This document shows positions 24,585 to 31,642 of a stretch of DNA of 64,000 nt, piece by piece (position 1 is the stretch's first letter; the number at the start of each line of letters is the position of its first letter). The stretch comes from Arcobacter iocasae (GTDB lineage Bacteria; Campylobacterota; Campylobacteria; Campylobacterales; Arcobacteraceae), in contig NZ_CP090177.1 in assembly GCF_042214795.1 (NCBI RefSeq), forward strand, positions 1,488,001-1,552,000. Direction: 5' to 3'. A program made the position numbers and the translations under genes. The notes beneath the pieces are model-generated. The model saw only the letters and a list, made by a program, of their open reading frames with translations, made no database searches and was not told where the DNA came from.

Positions 24585-25445
24585 ATGTTTAGTAAAGTGC
24601 TTAATCCTAATTTTGAAGAGGATTTTAAAATACAAGCAAAGCTATTAAAAAAAGAATTATTTGATTTGGGATTCATAATGAAACATGCCCAGTCATTAGA
24701 ATTATTGTCTAAGATAGGAGGATTTAGTAATTACAAAGAGAGATGTAATTATATGAAAGAGCATTATCCATTATCGAAGTCTTATAAACATAAAAAAATA
24801 GAATATGAGAAGAAAAAAGTACTAACTATTGAAGAAATATATCAAGAAGTAAAAGCTGAAATAATCTATCTTTTACATAATTATGAAGAAGATGAATTTT
24901 TAGATGCAGTTGGTTGTAGACTATCAGAACTTACTGCCGATATTGCTTTTAGTCATGTTTTGAAATATATAGAAAAATACAAAATACTTATACTCGAAAA
25001 AGGTATTGGTGCTTTTGATGAGGGTTGGGTATATTTTATATTAAAAGATAATTATTTTTATCATTTGCAATGTAGGAATATAAAATTAACTCCTCATGGT
25101 TCTATTATTTTTGGCGATACGATTATTGCAAATATAAGCTTTAATACGTTTACAGATAGGAAGAAAAAGATATCTATGGATATACTTTCCGATAGGTTAG
25201 TAGAGTATGGAAGGTTACCAACGGATTATACTTGGGGATATAAAGGTGGCTCTTGTACATTTAATACAGCAATGGTCATATTAGATGAATGTTTAGTAGA
25301 TTATAATCTTAATGACGAGAAATATATGAAGCTAACGAGAAAATTTGCAGAAGAATTTTTGATATATTTTAATCAAGATAAAGAAGCTAATATATCAGAG
25401 TATAGAGTAATTAAGTGGGTAGAAGCTAATAGTGGTATTATATGA
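24585..25445 (+). CDS. Unknown 286-residue cytoplasmic protein of the element
   Basis: No named family recognised with confidence. The N-terminal 60 residues (KIQAKLLKKELFDLGFIMKHAQSLELLSKIGGFSNYKER) follow a pattern seen at the N-terminus of some plasmid-borne proteins (A..L...L...G....H.Q.LELLAK..GF..W), a short helical domain of unknown role. The C-terminal half has GYKGGSCTFNTAMVILDECL followed by a helical end, similar to small accessory proteins linked to plasmids (DUF6166-like), but this is tentative. The 218 bp upstream (24367-24584) show no gene or clear signal beyond a likely RBS AAGGGAAAT. Confidence 0.65.
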   Translation: MFSKVLNPNFEEDFKIQAKLLKKELFDLGFIMKHAQSLELLSKIGGFSNYKERCNYMKEHYPLSKSYKHKKIEYEKKKVLTIEEIYQEVKAEIIYLLHNYEEDEFLDAVGCRLSELTADIAFSHVLKYIEKYKILILEKGIGAFDEGWVYFILKDNYFYHLQCRNIKLTPHGSIIFGDTIIANISFNTFTDRKKKISMDILSDRLVEYGRLPTDYTWGYKGGSCTFNTAMVILDECLVDYNLNDEKYMKLTRKFAEEFLIYFNQDKEANISEYRVIKWVEANSGII

Positions 25446-25454
25446 TATATCTTT

Positions 25455-25482
25455 AGTTCGTTATTTCAGTCGGACTTTTTTA
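25455..25482 (+). terminator. Terminator after the 24585 gene
   Basis: AGTTCG (25455-25460) pairs with CGGACT (25471-25476) with one G-T pair, followed by a T-run. Ten-base loop. Confidence 0.55.
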
Positions 25483-25499
25483 TTTTCATACTATCATTG

Positions 25500-25527
25500 A
25501 AGAGGGTAAAAGTTATAATACCCTCTT
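25500..25527 (-). terminator. Terminator of the small minus-strand gene
   Basis: AAGAGGGTA (25500-25508) and TACCCTCTT (25519-25527) form a perfect 9-bp stem with a 10-nt loop just beyond the stop of the 45-residue gene on the minus strand. Confidence 0.6.
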
Positions 25528-25539
25528 TCATTAATTTTA

Positions 25540-25677
25540 CTAGTTACTTTTTTTCTTTGTACTTTTCGATGGTTTTAACTCTTTTGTATTTCCTGGTGTA
25601 CTTTTATTATCTCTACGTCTTTGATCTGGTTTACCTGTAGAATCTGCAATAGGTTTTGGACCTGGTTTTAATGGCAT
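25540..25677 (-). CDS. Small basic 45-residue protein
   Basis: A short reading frame with a textbook Shine-Dalgarno (GAAAGGAGGTAAAGAAGT before the ATG) and a matched terminator. The product is very basic and Pro/Lys/Ser/Thr-rich: it begins MPLKPGPKPIADSTGKPDQ, has an Arg triplet, and ends KSTKKKSN. It looks disordered and nucleic-acid-binding. No family recognised. It is the only gene on this strand between the relaxase and the nuclease-like genes. The strong RBS is the main reason to believe it. Confidence 0.7.
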   Translation of the reverse strand: MPLKPGPKPIADSTGKPDQRRRDNKSTPGNTKELKPSKSTKKKSN

Positions 25678-25833
25678 ACTTCTTTACCTCCTTTCAATTA
25701 GTTTTAAATAATTATAACAGAAGCTTAAATTAAATTACATAAGATTACAAAATAAATATTTATTAGTATTGGAATAATTAACTTATAATAGTAAATTATA
25801 TATACTATTGTAATTATTTATAGGGAGCAGAGG

Positions 25834-26271
25834 ATGGGTTATGTTGAAAAGAATTTGATGCCAGGTGAAAAGATACTATTCATAGGCAAGATTCATTGGA
25901 TTATATATTTATTTGGAGCGATTGTGTTTGTTTTTGGACTTGTTTTACCTTTAGGTATTGTCAAGACAGTTGCTATTATTGTTGGATTGTTTTTTTTGAT
26001 AAAAGCGTTTATTTTTGCAAAAACGACTGAACTTATTATTACATCAAAAAGAGTTATTGCAAAATTTGGTCTAATAAGAAGAGATACTGTAGAACTAAAT
26101 CATAATCAAGTTGAAAGTTTGAATGTTAGTCAAGGAATAATTGGTAGAATTGTCAATGCAGGAAGTATTTTGATTAAAGGTACAGGTGGCACTAGTACTC
26201 CAATCCCTTCTATAGCAAAGCCGTTAGATTTTAGAAAAGAATATTTTTCAATTGTTGAAAATAATAAATAA
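25834..26271 (+). CDS. Membrane protein with bacterial PH-like domain
   Basis: A 145-residue protein. Two hydrophobic segments (residues about 22-38 and 44-64) are followed by a bacterial pleckstrin-homology-like domain (bPH2/DUF304): TTELIITSKRVIAKFGLIRRDTVELNHNQVESLNVSQGIIGRIVNAGSI matches its core, including the GxxGR(I/L)xNYG-type turn. Function in these families is poorly known; membrane attachment is certain. RBS GGGAGCAGAGG. Start of a probable cluster with the next two genes. Confidence 0.85.
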   Translation: MGYVEKNLMPGEKILFIGKIHWIIYLFGAIVFVFGLVLPLGIVKTVAIIVGLFFLIKAFIFAKTTELIITSKRVIAKFGLIRRDTVELNHNQVESLNVSQGIIGRIVNAGSILIKGTGGTSTPIPSIAKPLDFRKEYFSIVENNK

Positions 26272-26286
26272 AAAAGGAAAGTGAAA

Positions 26287-26523
26287 ATGAAAAAAGGGTT
26301 ACACGTATCAAATGGATTTAATGTAAATTTAGAAAATGTTTGTGTTTGGATAGTAGAAAAAGAATCAATTCAATTACAAATGAATAGTGCCGAGGGAATG
26401 AATAATCTTATTAATATTATTCTTGAAACATCAGATGAAACAGGAAGCTTCAGTCATAAAGTTTCAATTAATGAATTTAAGCGTATTGAACGAGAAATTA
26501 CTGAATATATGAGTGGAAAATAA
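26287..26523 (+). CDS. Small soluble protein of unknown function
   Basis: A 78-residue protein in its likely form. The open frame could start at GTG 26281, but ATG 26287 is better spaced from AAAAAAGGAAAG. It is acidic, with an alpha/beta appearance (NVCVWIVEKESIQLQMNSAEGMNNLINIILETSDETGSFS). No family recognised. It follows the PH-domain gene by 15 bases and overlaps the next gene's GTG start by 11 bases. Confidence 0.65.
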   Translation: MKKGLHVSNGFNVNLENVCVWIVEKESIQLQMNSAEGMNNLINIILETSDETGSFSHKVSINEFKRIEREITEYMSGK

Positions 26524-27397
26524 TATTTTATATAATAAAATGAATGTGAAAGATTATGTTAAACCAATACTACATTTTCCTTTAATATATTTTAGATATA
26601 TTTTACAAACTATCAAAGAAGTTATAAATCATGATATAAACCACCTCTTTACAAGAGAGCATATTCATGCCCAACTATATTATACTTTTATTGGAATTTT
26701 GACATTAAATTTTTATCTTTATGTAGGAATTGAATTTGGATTTTTTCATTATGACTTTAACAAAATGATTAATGAAATATACTTCATACCATTTTATTTG
26801 CAAAGTTTTATAATATTTTTTATTTTGTCAATTATTTTATATGCTTTTATAATGACAAAATTAGGGATTGATTTATATTTGCTTAAAAACATACTAGTTC
26901 TAAATATTAAAATGTTTAATATGGTAATGCCCTTGGTCTTTTTGTCACTTGTAATCGTCACCGATTTAACTTTTTATTATATATCTATAAATCAAAAGGA
27001 TTCTATGCTATTTTCATGGTGTTTATGGATTGTAAGTACACTTATACTTCTTTTAACTGCATATCTCCCTATATTATTTAAAATGAAAAAATATTTACAA
27101 AAAGTATTTCAAAACTCTTTTATTTCACTGATATACTTTAGTCTAATTATATTTTTGACCGTTATTATAGGAGGCTATACTGGAAGTAAAATTTCAGAGG
27201 TATTGGATATAAGATATTTATTTAATAAAAGTGGATTTTGTGAGGAAGTTACTTCCTTTATATTATTTCATAATGGTTTAGAACCTAAAAAAGAATTTAC
27301 TTTTCTTGATTATAGAAATGAAATGTATAAATGTGAAAAGATATTGGATATGTCATTATCTGAAATGGTACTTGAGCTACAAAAAGAAGAAAATTAA
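26513..27397 (+). CDS. Polytopic membrane protein of unknown function
   Basis: A 294-residue protein with about five membrane segments (around 52-75, 98-122, 135-155, 168-190, 205-225) and a C-terminal cytoplasmic or periplasmic tail containing two cysteines and a charged end. The longest frame begins with GTG 26513 inside the preceding gene; ATG 26540 is an alternative start. The topology recalls Yip1-like membrane proteins, but no signature is clear. The 270 bp that follow (27398-27666) hold no convincing gene; a 41-codon frame from TTG 27453 is noted as doubtful. Confidence 0.68.
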   Translation: MENNILYNKMNVKDYVKPILHFPLIYFRYILQTIKEVINHDINHLFTREHIHAQLYYTFIGILTLNFYLYVGIEFGFFHYDFNKMINEIYFIPFYLQSFIIFFILSIILYAFIMTKLGIDLYLLKNILVLNIKMFNMVMPLVFLSLVIVTDLTFYYISINQKDSMLFSWCLWIVSTLILLLTAYLPILFKMKKYLQKVFQNSFISLIYFSLIIFLTVIIGGYTGSKISEVLDIRYLFNKSGFCEEVTSFILFHNGLEPKKEFTFLDYRNEMYKCEKILDMSLSEMVLELQKEEN

Positions 27398-27666
27398 TAT
27401 AGGAAAGACAATGAAAATTAATTAATATATCAAAAAAATATAACTAGAAATATTGGAGAATCCCATTAGTGTAACAAACTTAATTAAAGACTTTGATGCA
27501 TCAGAAGCTTTTTTGAGTATTTTTATAGGGAGAATAATGGAAAAAGATAAAAATATTAAAAAACTTTACATTTTGTAATGATTTTTGTGTAAAATATTTT
27601 TTTAGGGTAATATTTTATTTATTTCAAAGGAAGATATAATTAATTATAATATAGGTAGGAGTGGCA

Positions 27667-28233
27667 ATGATAGAGGTTAAAAACTTTTTTTTTCTGATAT
27701 TTAAGTGGATTATAAAACTATTTAATGTAGCTTTTATAAGTGTCTTTACAATATTTGTCATTGTTTTTTTAATAGAATTAATTAACAATTTACCAATATT
27801 AAAAAAAGATATAACTTATGACCCAGTTGCAATATCAAATACATTTATTGTTTATGTAACATTTATTGTTGTTATTGGCACAATTGCTTTAACATTGGCA
27901 GGATTTTACTTTCAAAGATCAATAGCTAAGCGAGAAGGGGAAATATTAAATGAAAATATGGAAAAAGTTTTAGATGCAATAACAACAGATAAAGACCAGT
28001 TTAGAGAAAAACTAGTAATTAGAATTTTAGAACATAAAAATATTAAACCTTTAATCCAAGAAAAATTAGATAGAAGAGTAGAAAGTTATGAAGTTGAGTT
28101 AAATAAACAAAAAAACTTGATTAAAGAACTGAAAGAATCTGTTTCTTCACTTGCAGAAGGCTTTAATAATTTATCAACAGAAAGTAGTAAAGAAATCAAA
28201 TTTGATTTATCAGATAAGGAGGATGAAAAATGA
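27667..28233 (+). CDS. Two-helix membrane protein with cytoplasmic coiled coil
   Basis: A 188-residue protein. Two membrane helices (residues about 9-40 and 60-82) are followed by a charged, helical, coiled-coil tail from 85 onward. ATG 27667 is preferred to GTG 27661 because AGGAG stands 5 bases before it. It overlaps the ImmA-like gene by 4 bases, so it belongs to the same unit. Membrane-anchored coiled-coil proteins next to proteases and nuclease-fold genes are common in defence systems, where they act as effectors or sensors; that role is inferred, not shown. Confidence 0.7.
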   Translation: MIEVKNFFFLIFKWIIKLFNVAFISVFTIFVIVFLIELINNLPILKKDITYDPVAISNTFIVYVTFIVVIGTIALTLAGFYFQRSIAKREGEILNENMEKVLDAITTDKDQFREKLVIRILEHKNIKPLIQEKLDRRVESYEVELNKQKNLIKELKESVSSLAEGFNNLSTESSKEIKFDLSDKEDEK

Positions 28234-28769
28234 AAAACTATGCTAAATTAAAAGGTAGTAGGCTAAATGCTAAGTCCTTAATTGATATCTTAAAAAACTC
28301 TGGTTATAACTTAAAATTACCGATTGAAGTAGATGAGATAATCAAAATATTAGGTATTTCTATAGAAAAAAAACCAGACTTTAGAAAAGCTAAAGTAACG
28401 GGTAGTATTACAATGAAAGAGGGAATCCCTAGAGTTTGGATTAACCCTATGATGAATCAGTCTAAAGAAAGGGAGCGTTTTACTCTAGCTCATGAACTTG
28501 GACATTTTATGTTACATATTGCACCTAGTTTTAGAGATGATTATATTTCAGATGATAATATAGAATGGAATAGAGATAATAATTGGGATGTAAAAGAAAT
28601 GGAAGCTAATAAGTTTGCAGCAGAATTATTAATGCCTTTAGAACAAATAAAAGAAGAGTTTAATACAATTGATTCTTCGGATAGAGAAATAAAAATTGAA
28701 AAACTTTCTGAGATATTTAAAGTATCAAGACAAGCTATTCAATTTAGACTGCAAAGTATAGGGGTTTAA
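28230..28769 (+). CDS. ImmA/IrrE-family metallopeptidase
   Basis: A 179-residue zinc peptidase of the COG2856 type. The active site RFTLAHELGHFMLH gives the zinc ligands H88 and H92 with catalytic E89, and the third ligand is within NKFAAELLMP (Glu). N-terminal LPIEVDEIIKILGI is the usual lead-in. The C-terminal EKLSEIFKVSRQAIQFRLQSIG is a helix-turn-helix-like tail found in many members. Family members cleave XRE-type repressors (ImmR, DdrO) in mobile elements or damage responses. No XRE repressor gene is adjacent here, which points to another target, perhaps the neighbouring proteins. Overlaps the membrane-protein gene by 4 bases. Confidence 0.93.
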   Translation: MKNYAKLKGSRLNAKSLIDILKNSGYNLKLPIEVDEIIKILGISIEKKPDFRKAKVTGSITMKEGIPRVWINPMMNQSKERERFTLAHELGHFMLHIAPSFRDDYISDDNIEWNRDNNWDVKEMEANKFAAELLMPLEQIKEEFNTIDSSDREIKIEKLSEIFKVSRQAIQFRLQSIGV

Positions 28770-28771
28770 AT

Positions 28772-30181
28772 ATGAATTATCGGAACTGGGATTTCTCAGA
28801 TGATCAATTGCCAGATAGTTTTACAATAGCAATTTATGAAGATGGCATTGAAATTTTTGAAAAAGAGTACTTATTATCAGATTTTAGCATATCTGATAAT
28901 GGTGAAGATAAAGTAGAGCCATTTTATAATCAAGATGGAGTAAATTTTGATTTAATTACATTTGTTTCTAAATACGGAATTGAAGTAAGTATTGAAACAG
29001 AAGATTATTATTATGATATGGATAGAATAGAGTTTGATTTAGTTCAAATAGAACAAGAAGAAGAAAAACTTTTATTAGATTTTTATATGCCTACTTTATC
29101 TTATACTAAGACAACTAGTTCGTTACTTTATGGTTTACCTAATGAAAAACTAGTTCCTTTGATTGATATAACACAATTAAATAGATTTAATGAATATGCA
29201 GATGATGAGTTGATTGATTATTTACATTATTTAGACTTAGAAGGTATAGAAAAAGTTACAAATCAAGAATATAGAGATGAAATAATAAAACAGAGAAAAC
29301 AAGAAAAAAAAGAAACAGGTACAGTTGTCACAAAAATTCCAGATCAAGAATATAGTGATATGAATTTTGATGAAGTTGTTAATCTTTTTAAAAATATTAA
29401 AAATAAAGAAAATGTAATTCCTTGTTTTATTTGGAATGATAAGAGTGATATTAGAATATTAAACTCTTTTTATAAAGAACTAAAAGATAATTTCTCAACT
29501 TTTGCTATTAGAATGGTAGAATTTTTAAATCTAAAAAAGCATATAACAAATATTAGGACTATCACAGATTTTCATATTATATTAGATATGAATACGAGTA
29601 AAGATATTGATTTTATAGAGTCAATTATTACAACTATTAAGCATGAAAATTTTTCAAGTATAATATATTTAGGGACTCCCTTTATTGGTCAAGATTTAAC
29701 AATACCAAGTGATTCTTTAAATATTAATTCAAATGTAATAAAAGTGAATACTTCAATAAGAGTTAAAAAGGATTTAGATAAATTAGGGCATACTGATGTA
29801 AAGTATGGAGATTATTGTGGATATGATAGAAGAACTCTTATAAAGCATCCAAAAGGTGGCACACCTACTGCAAGGGTAGTCTTGTTATCTTTAGAACCAA
29901 CAGAGACAATTTTAATAAGAAGGGGATGGGATTCTAGAGATAGAATAGTAAGAGCTGGGGGAAGAACACTTATAGGAGCTAAACATTCAATGAATAGACT
30001 TTTGAAAGATTTACATGATGGAGTAGTAGATTTTGAAAAAGGAGTAAAGTATTTAGATGAAGCTCTAGTTGATGTTGATGAAGCACTGAAAAGCCAGTAT
30101 CCTGATAATACATCAGCAGGTGTATTAAAAACTTGGTGTTTAAGACATAATATAACAGCAATAAAAGAAAGTTATCTCTAA
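28772..30181 (+). CDS. Large unknown protein, sce7725/beta-family-like, partner of sce7726-type nuclease
   Basis: A 469-residue protein. Residues 1-120 are a separate acidic beta-rich domain (FTIAIYEDGIEIFEKEYLL). Residues about 210-400 look like an alpha/beta barrel with alternating strands (VIPCFIWNDKSDIRIL, FHIILDMN, FSSIIYLGTPF), ending in YGDYCGYDRRTLIKHPKGGTPTARVVL. The same order (barrel-like strands, then a DYG or DYC motif) occurs in the T4 beta-protein/sce7725 families, whose genes commonly adjoin sce7726 genes. That assignment is tentative. Starts 2 bases after the immA gene and ends tail-to-tail with the sce7726 gene, overlapping by 4 bases. Confidence 0.6.
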   Translation: MNYRNWDFSDDQLPDSFTIAIYEDGIEIFEKEYLLSDFSISDNGEDKVEPFYNQDGVNFDLITFVSKYGIEVSIETEDYYYDMDRIEFDLVQIEQEEEKLLLDFYMPTLSYTKTTSSLLYGLPNEKLVPLIDITQLNRFNEYADDELIDYLHYLDLEGIEKVTNQEYRDEIIKQRKQEKKETGTVVTKIPDQEYSDMNFDEVVNLFKNIKNKENVIPCFIWNDKSDIRILNSFYKELKDNFSTFAIRMVEFLNLKKHITNIRTITDFHIILDMNTSKDIDFIESIITTIKHENFSSIIYLGTPFIGQDLTIPSDSLNINSNVIKVNTSIRVKKDLDKLGHTDVKYGDYCGYDRRTLIKHPKGGTPTARVVLLSLEPTETILIRRGWDSRDRIVRAGGRTLIGAKHSMNRLLKDLHDGVVDFEKGVKYLDEALVDVDEALKSQYPDNTSAGVLKTWCLRHNITAIKESYL

Positions 30182-30867
30182 AAATCACGAAATACTGAGT
30201 AAGGAATATCTTTTAAAGGTGTTATGTTAAGAGAATCCATATTGTTAGTAAACCTTTTTTTTAATGCGTCAGTATAGTTTTTAGATTTAATAAGTTCTTT
30301 TCGTTTTAAAAATTCTTTTATATATTTTTCTCTAAGTCTAAAAAGTGTAAGTCTTCTCAGTTCTTCTTCTGTTAATATTTCTTCTAGTTTTAGGCTAGCT
30401 TCGTAAGTACTAAATTTATACCAACCACTAAACCCTCTTAGGGTTTCTCTTAGTTCTATTGGAGACCAATATGCAAAGTAAGATTCTTTTTCAATTTTAG
30501 TACTAATTGCAGCTTTTATATCATTTAATTTATATTTTTCATCTACTACAATAATTCCAATATTTTCAATTAAAGGGGAATTTGTAAGCTTTTCAACAAA
30601 TTTTTTATCTACAATGAGTGTAACTTTATTCGCACATTGCTTATATCTTAAAAGTTGATGTTCTAACCTTGATAAACTATCTTTTTTTGATTTGATTTCA
30701 TAAATATGTATATCTCCATTAACTACCAGCATATCAGCAACAGCATGTCCTATAAAAACTTCTGGAATAATAAATTGAGTACTGTCTATATTTTGTAACA
30801 GTCTTTTATATAAAGATATTTTGATTTTATCAGCTTCTTTTAGTTTATCTAGTTTCATAAGTTGCAT
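30178..30867 (-). CDS. sce7726-family protein with PD-(D/E)xK nuclease core
   Basis: A 229-residue protein. The N-terminal half contains a restriction-like core: E36 in IPEVF, D45 in ADMLVVNG and E57-I-K59 in YEIKSKKDSLSRLEHQLLRY, the order expected of a PD-(D/E)xK nuclease. The C-terminal half (residues about 130-229) is helical and basic (KRKELIKSKNYTDALKKRF). This pattern is that of the sce7726 family, which is mobile-element associated. Two possible starts exist (30867 or 30858), neither with a strong RBS. A -10-like TATAAT lies about 15 bases upstream on its strand. Confidence 0.8.
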   Translation of the reverse strand: MQLMKLDKLKEADKIKISLYKRLLQNIDSTQFIIPEVFIGHAVADMLVVNGDIHIYEIKSKKDSLSRLEHQLLRYKQCANKVTLIVDKKFVEKLTNSPLIENIGIIVVDEKYKLNDIKAAISTKIEKESYFAYWSPIELRETLRGFSGWYKFSTYEASLKLEEILTEEELRRLTLFRLREKYIKEFLKRKELIKSKNYTDALKKRFTNNMDSLNITPLKDIPYSVFRDF

Positions 30868-30997
30868 TCTATCTAAGTCAATTATAATAAAGTCTTAAAA
30901 TTTTTAATATCTGTATGATTAATAAGTTTTTGAATAATAAAGAAAATAATTGGACTAGAAGTTAAAATAGTAATATAGAATAAAACAAGTTTTATTC

Positions 30998-31026
30998 TTG
31001 ACATTCATTTTAATATATATTATAAT
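30998..31026 (+). promoter_or_regulatory. Perfect consensus sigma-70 promoter of an RNA locus
   Basis: TTGACA (30998-31003), exactly 17 bp, TATAAT (31021-31026). Both hexamers and the spacer are ideal. No protein gene with a ribosome binding site follows; the transcript would start near 31034 and end at the terminator at 31203-31232. Confidence 0.8.
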
Positions 31027-31033
31027 TCCAGTA

Positions 31034-31232
31034 TACACATTTTGTACGTATGTTATACGTATTTATATTTGAGTTGACTTCTGAATTTTTCGGAGTAGTT
31101 GACAATGTCAACCTCTTCGAGAGATTAGGGTCTCCTCACAAAACCATCGGAATGAGTAGCTTGTACTACTTATGGGATGAAAACTCTCAATAACCGTGAA
31201 AGGCAACAGTTTTTGGTCTGTTGCATTTTTTA
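31034..31232 (+). ncRNA. Putative structured non-coding RNA, about 200 nt
   Basis: Between the perfect promoter and an intrinsic terminator (GCAACAG 31203-31209 with CTGTTGC 31218-31224, then a T-run) the DNA is about 41% GC over 31081-31200, far above the surrounding element. Visible hairpins: 31045-31061, 31098-31112, and 31153-31172 (TGAGTAG/CTACTTA) extended by CATC/GATG (31045+100 region: 31145-31148 with 31176-31179). Two copies of GTTGAC (31073 and 31098) compete for one GTCAAC (31107), a switch-like arrangement. A 47-codon frame (31050-31193) crosses it but has no Shine-Dalgarno. I do not recognise the RNA family. Its 3' end overlaps the end of the convergent nuclease-like gene by 3 bases. 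Confidence 0.65.
31203..31232 (+). terminator. Terminator of the RNA locus
   Basis: A perfect 7-bp stem with 8-nt loop followed by ATTTTTT. The T-run contains the complement of the stop codon of the convergent gene at 31230-31616. Confidence 0.8.
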
Positions 31233-31616
31233 TTGCCGGAAAAAAGTCCTTAATGATAGAATTTTACCTTTTATTATTCTTAAAGCCACCATTCTAACTA
31301 TATCATCATCAAATTTTTTTCTGAAGACTAAGCTAACATCTGTTTTCCCAGTTTGTTTATTTCTGGTTAAACTTTTTTCTACTGAACTAAAATCATTTAA
31401 GAGTTCGGGAAGTTTAGAAAGTAAATGTAAATCTTCTTTATGTCTATTCCTTATGTGTCTAATGTACTCTTCTTCAACTATAAAGGAATAGTTACAAATA
31501 TTTAATTTTGTGTGTTTTCTAATAGCTTCACAAGCTTCTTTAGATATGGCAATATTGTAAGTAAGAGTTTTTGTTTTATTATTTAAGGATAAGTTTATAA
31601 ATTCTTCAAATGTCAA
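31230..31616 (-). CDS. PBECR-type nuclease-like protein (possible toxin)
   Basis: A 128-residue protein. The central FIVEEEYIRHIRNRHKEDLHLLSKLPELLNDF, with H54 and R58-H59, followed by KTDVSLVFRKKF and MVALRIIKGKILSLRTFF, follows the pattern of the phage Barnase-EndoU-ColicinE5/D-RelE-like (PBECR) nuclease families, which act as RNases in phages and polymorphic toxins. It lies 26 bases downstream of the integrase on the same strand and is probably co-transcribed with it. No antitoxin-like protein gene is adjacent; the convergent RNA locus overlaps its 3' end. Activity is inferred from motif pattern only. Confidence 0.65.
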   Translation of the reverse strand: MTFEEFINLSLNNKTKTLTYNIAISKEACEAIRKHTKLNICNYSFIVEEEYIRHIRNRHKEDLHLLSKLPELLNDFSSVEKSLTRNKQTGKTDVSLVFRKKFDDDIVRMVALRIIKGKILSLRTFFRQ

Positions 31617-31642
31617 ATCTTGGTCTTTTTTTATTTATTTTA

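Noticed and set aside
27453..27578. 41-codon frame starting with TTG (ENPISVTNLIKDF...)
   Set aside because: No convincing RBS or conserved feature; could be a remnant of a larger gene but cannot be supported.
31050..31193. 47-codon frame across the RNA locus
   Set aside because: No ribosome binding site precedes the ATG and the hairpins fit an RNA better. Kept as an alternative to test, not as a gene.
31177..31491. 104-codon plus-strand frame over the PBECR-like gene
   Set aside because: Antisense to a better-supported minus-strand gene; starts inside the RNA terminator region and is Ser/Phe/Leu-rich shadow sequence.
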